From contig JAKSLL010000024.1 of the NCBI GenBank assembly GCA_024401215.1, positions 1-43,145 on the forward strand: 43,145 bases of DNA, read 5' to 3'. Of this stretch, positions 43,096 to 43,145 are shown one piece after another. A program made the position numbers and the translations under genes. The stretch comes from Bacteroidaceae bacterium (lineage in GTDB: Bacteria > Bacteroidota > Bacteroidia > Bacteroidales > Bacteroidaceae). A model generated the notes under the pieces. It did no database searches. It worked only from the letters and a program-made list of their open reading frames with translations, and was not told the DNA's origin. Numbering within the stretch: position 1 is the stretch's first letter; every line of letters starts with the position of its first letter.

Positions 43096-43145
43096 TAGTA
43101 CTGATGCGATAAAATCGCACTGTTATTAAAATTCATCAAATAAAG

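Overview
The window looks like a chromosomal segment of a Bacteroidota, most likely a Prevotella-type Bacteroidales. The evidence is: promoters of the TTG-N19/20-TAnnTTTG type (clear cases at 376-407, 11945-11975 and 29738-29767); starts without Shine-Dalgarno sequences; a glutaminyl-tRNA synthetase and an ABC-F protein of Bacteroidota type; secreted BspA-like/dockerin proteins; AAA-ATPase-like/PD-(D/E)XK proteins; and an IS1380 relic. No tRNA, rRNA, CRISPR array or prophage module was seen. All family calls come from reading motifs by eye, not from database searches.

Layout. (1) 1-7169 is a housekeeping block: a leftward promoter with its gene off the window, glnS, a TPR protein, dapA and an ABC-F ATPase. 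(2) 7429-26805 is an accessory island bracketed by two inverted copies of a roughly 140-150 bp intergenic repeat (7480-7620 and 26654-26805). It holds a leftward four-gene cassette (two paralogous unknown proteins, a MoxR AAA+ ATPase and a VWA protein, 11878 to 7671), a repeat-rich stretch with a possible small RNA, a zinc-ribbon protein, and a rightward operon of three consecutive dynamin-like GTPases. The operon continues with an unknown protein, a membrane-anchored coiled-coil protein and a short interrupted reading frame. A class-3 lipase, a small unknown protein and an AAA/PD-(D/E)XK protein follow. (3) 26855-31251 carries an unknown 464-aa protein, a small exported protein and an ATPase_2/DUF234-type protein. 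(4) 31249-38925 is repeat-rich and holds two divergent secreted proteins that share a C-terminal module and a dockerin-like end, separated by an IS1380 relic. (5) 39024-43145 holds a PIN-domain toxin-antitoxin pair bracketed by a perfect 134-bp direct repeat, a PIF1/RecD-like helicase and a structured repeat element at the right edge.

The best candidate for an undescribed system is the dynamin operon (13661-22695). Its five genes have junctions of 12, 1, 2 and -4 nt, and it lies next to the oppositely transcribed MoxR-VWA cassette and upstream of a lipase. Two of the GTPases share an NPxRWFG motif in the coiled-coil stalk. The fourth gene has no recognisable domain, and the fifth looks like a membrane-anchored partner. 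Bacterial dynamin-like proteins act on membranes, and some multi-dynamin loci are antiphage systems, so a membrane-surveillance or defence role is plausible but inferred.

The window is also rich in non-coding repeats. A MITE-like family (A) has TAAGTAGGT-type ends; two of its three copies supply the stop codon of the adjacent gene. A palindromic family (B) has one pair of copies whose centre is inverted relative to a shared flank. There are also several long perfect hairpins and palindromes.
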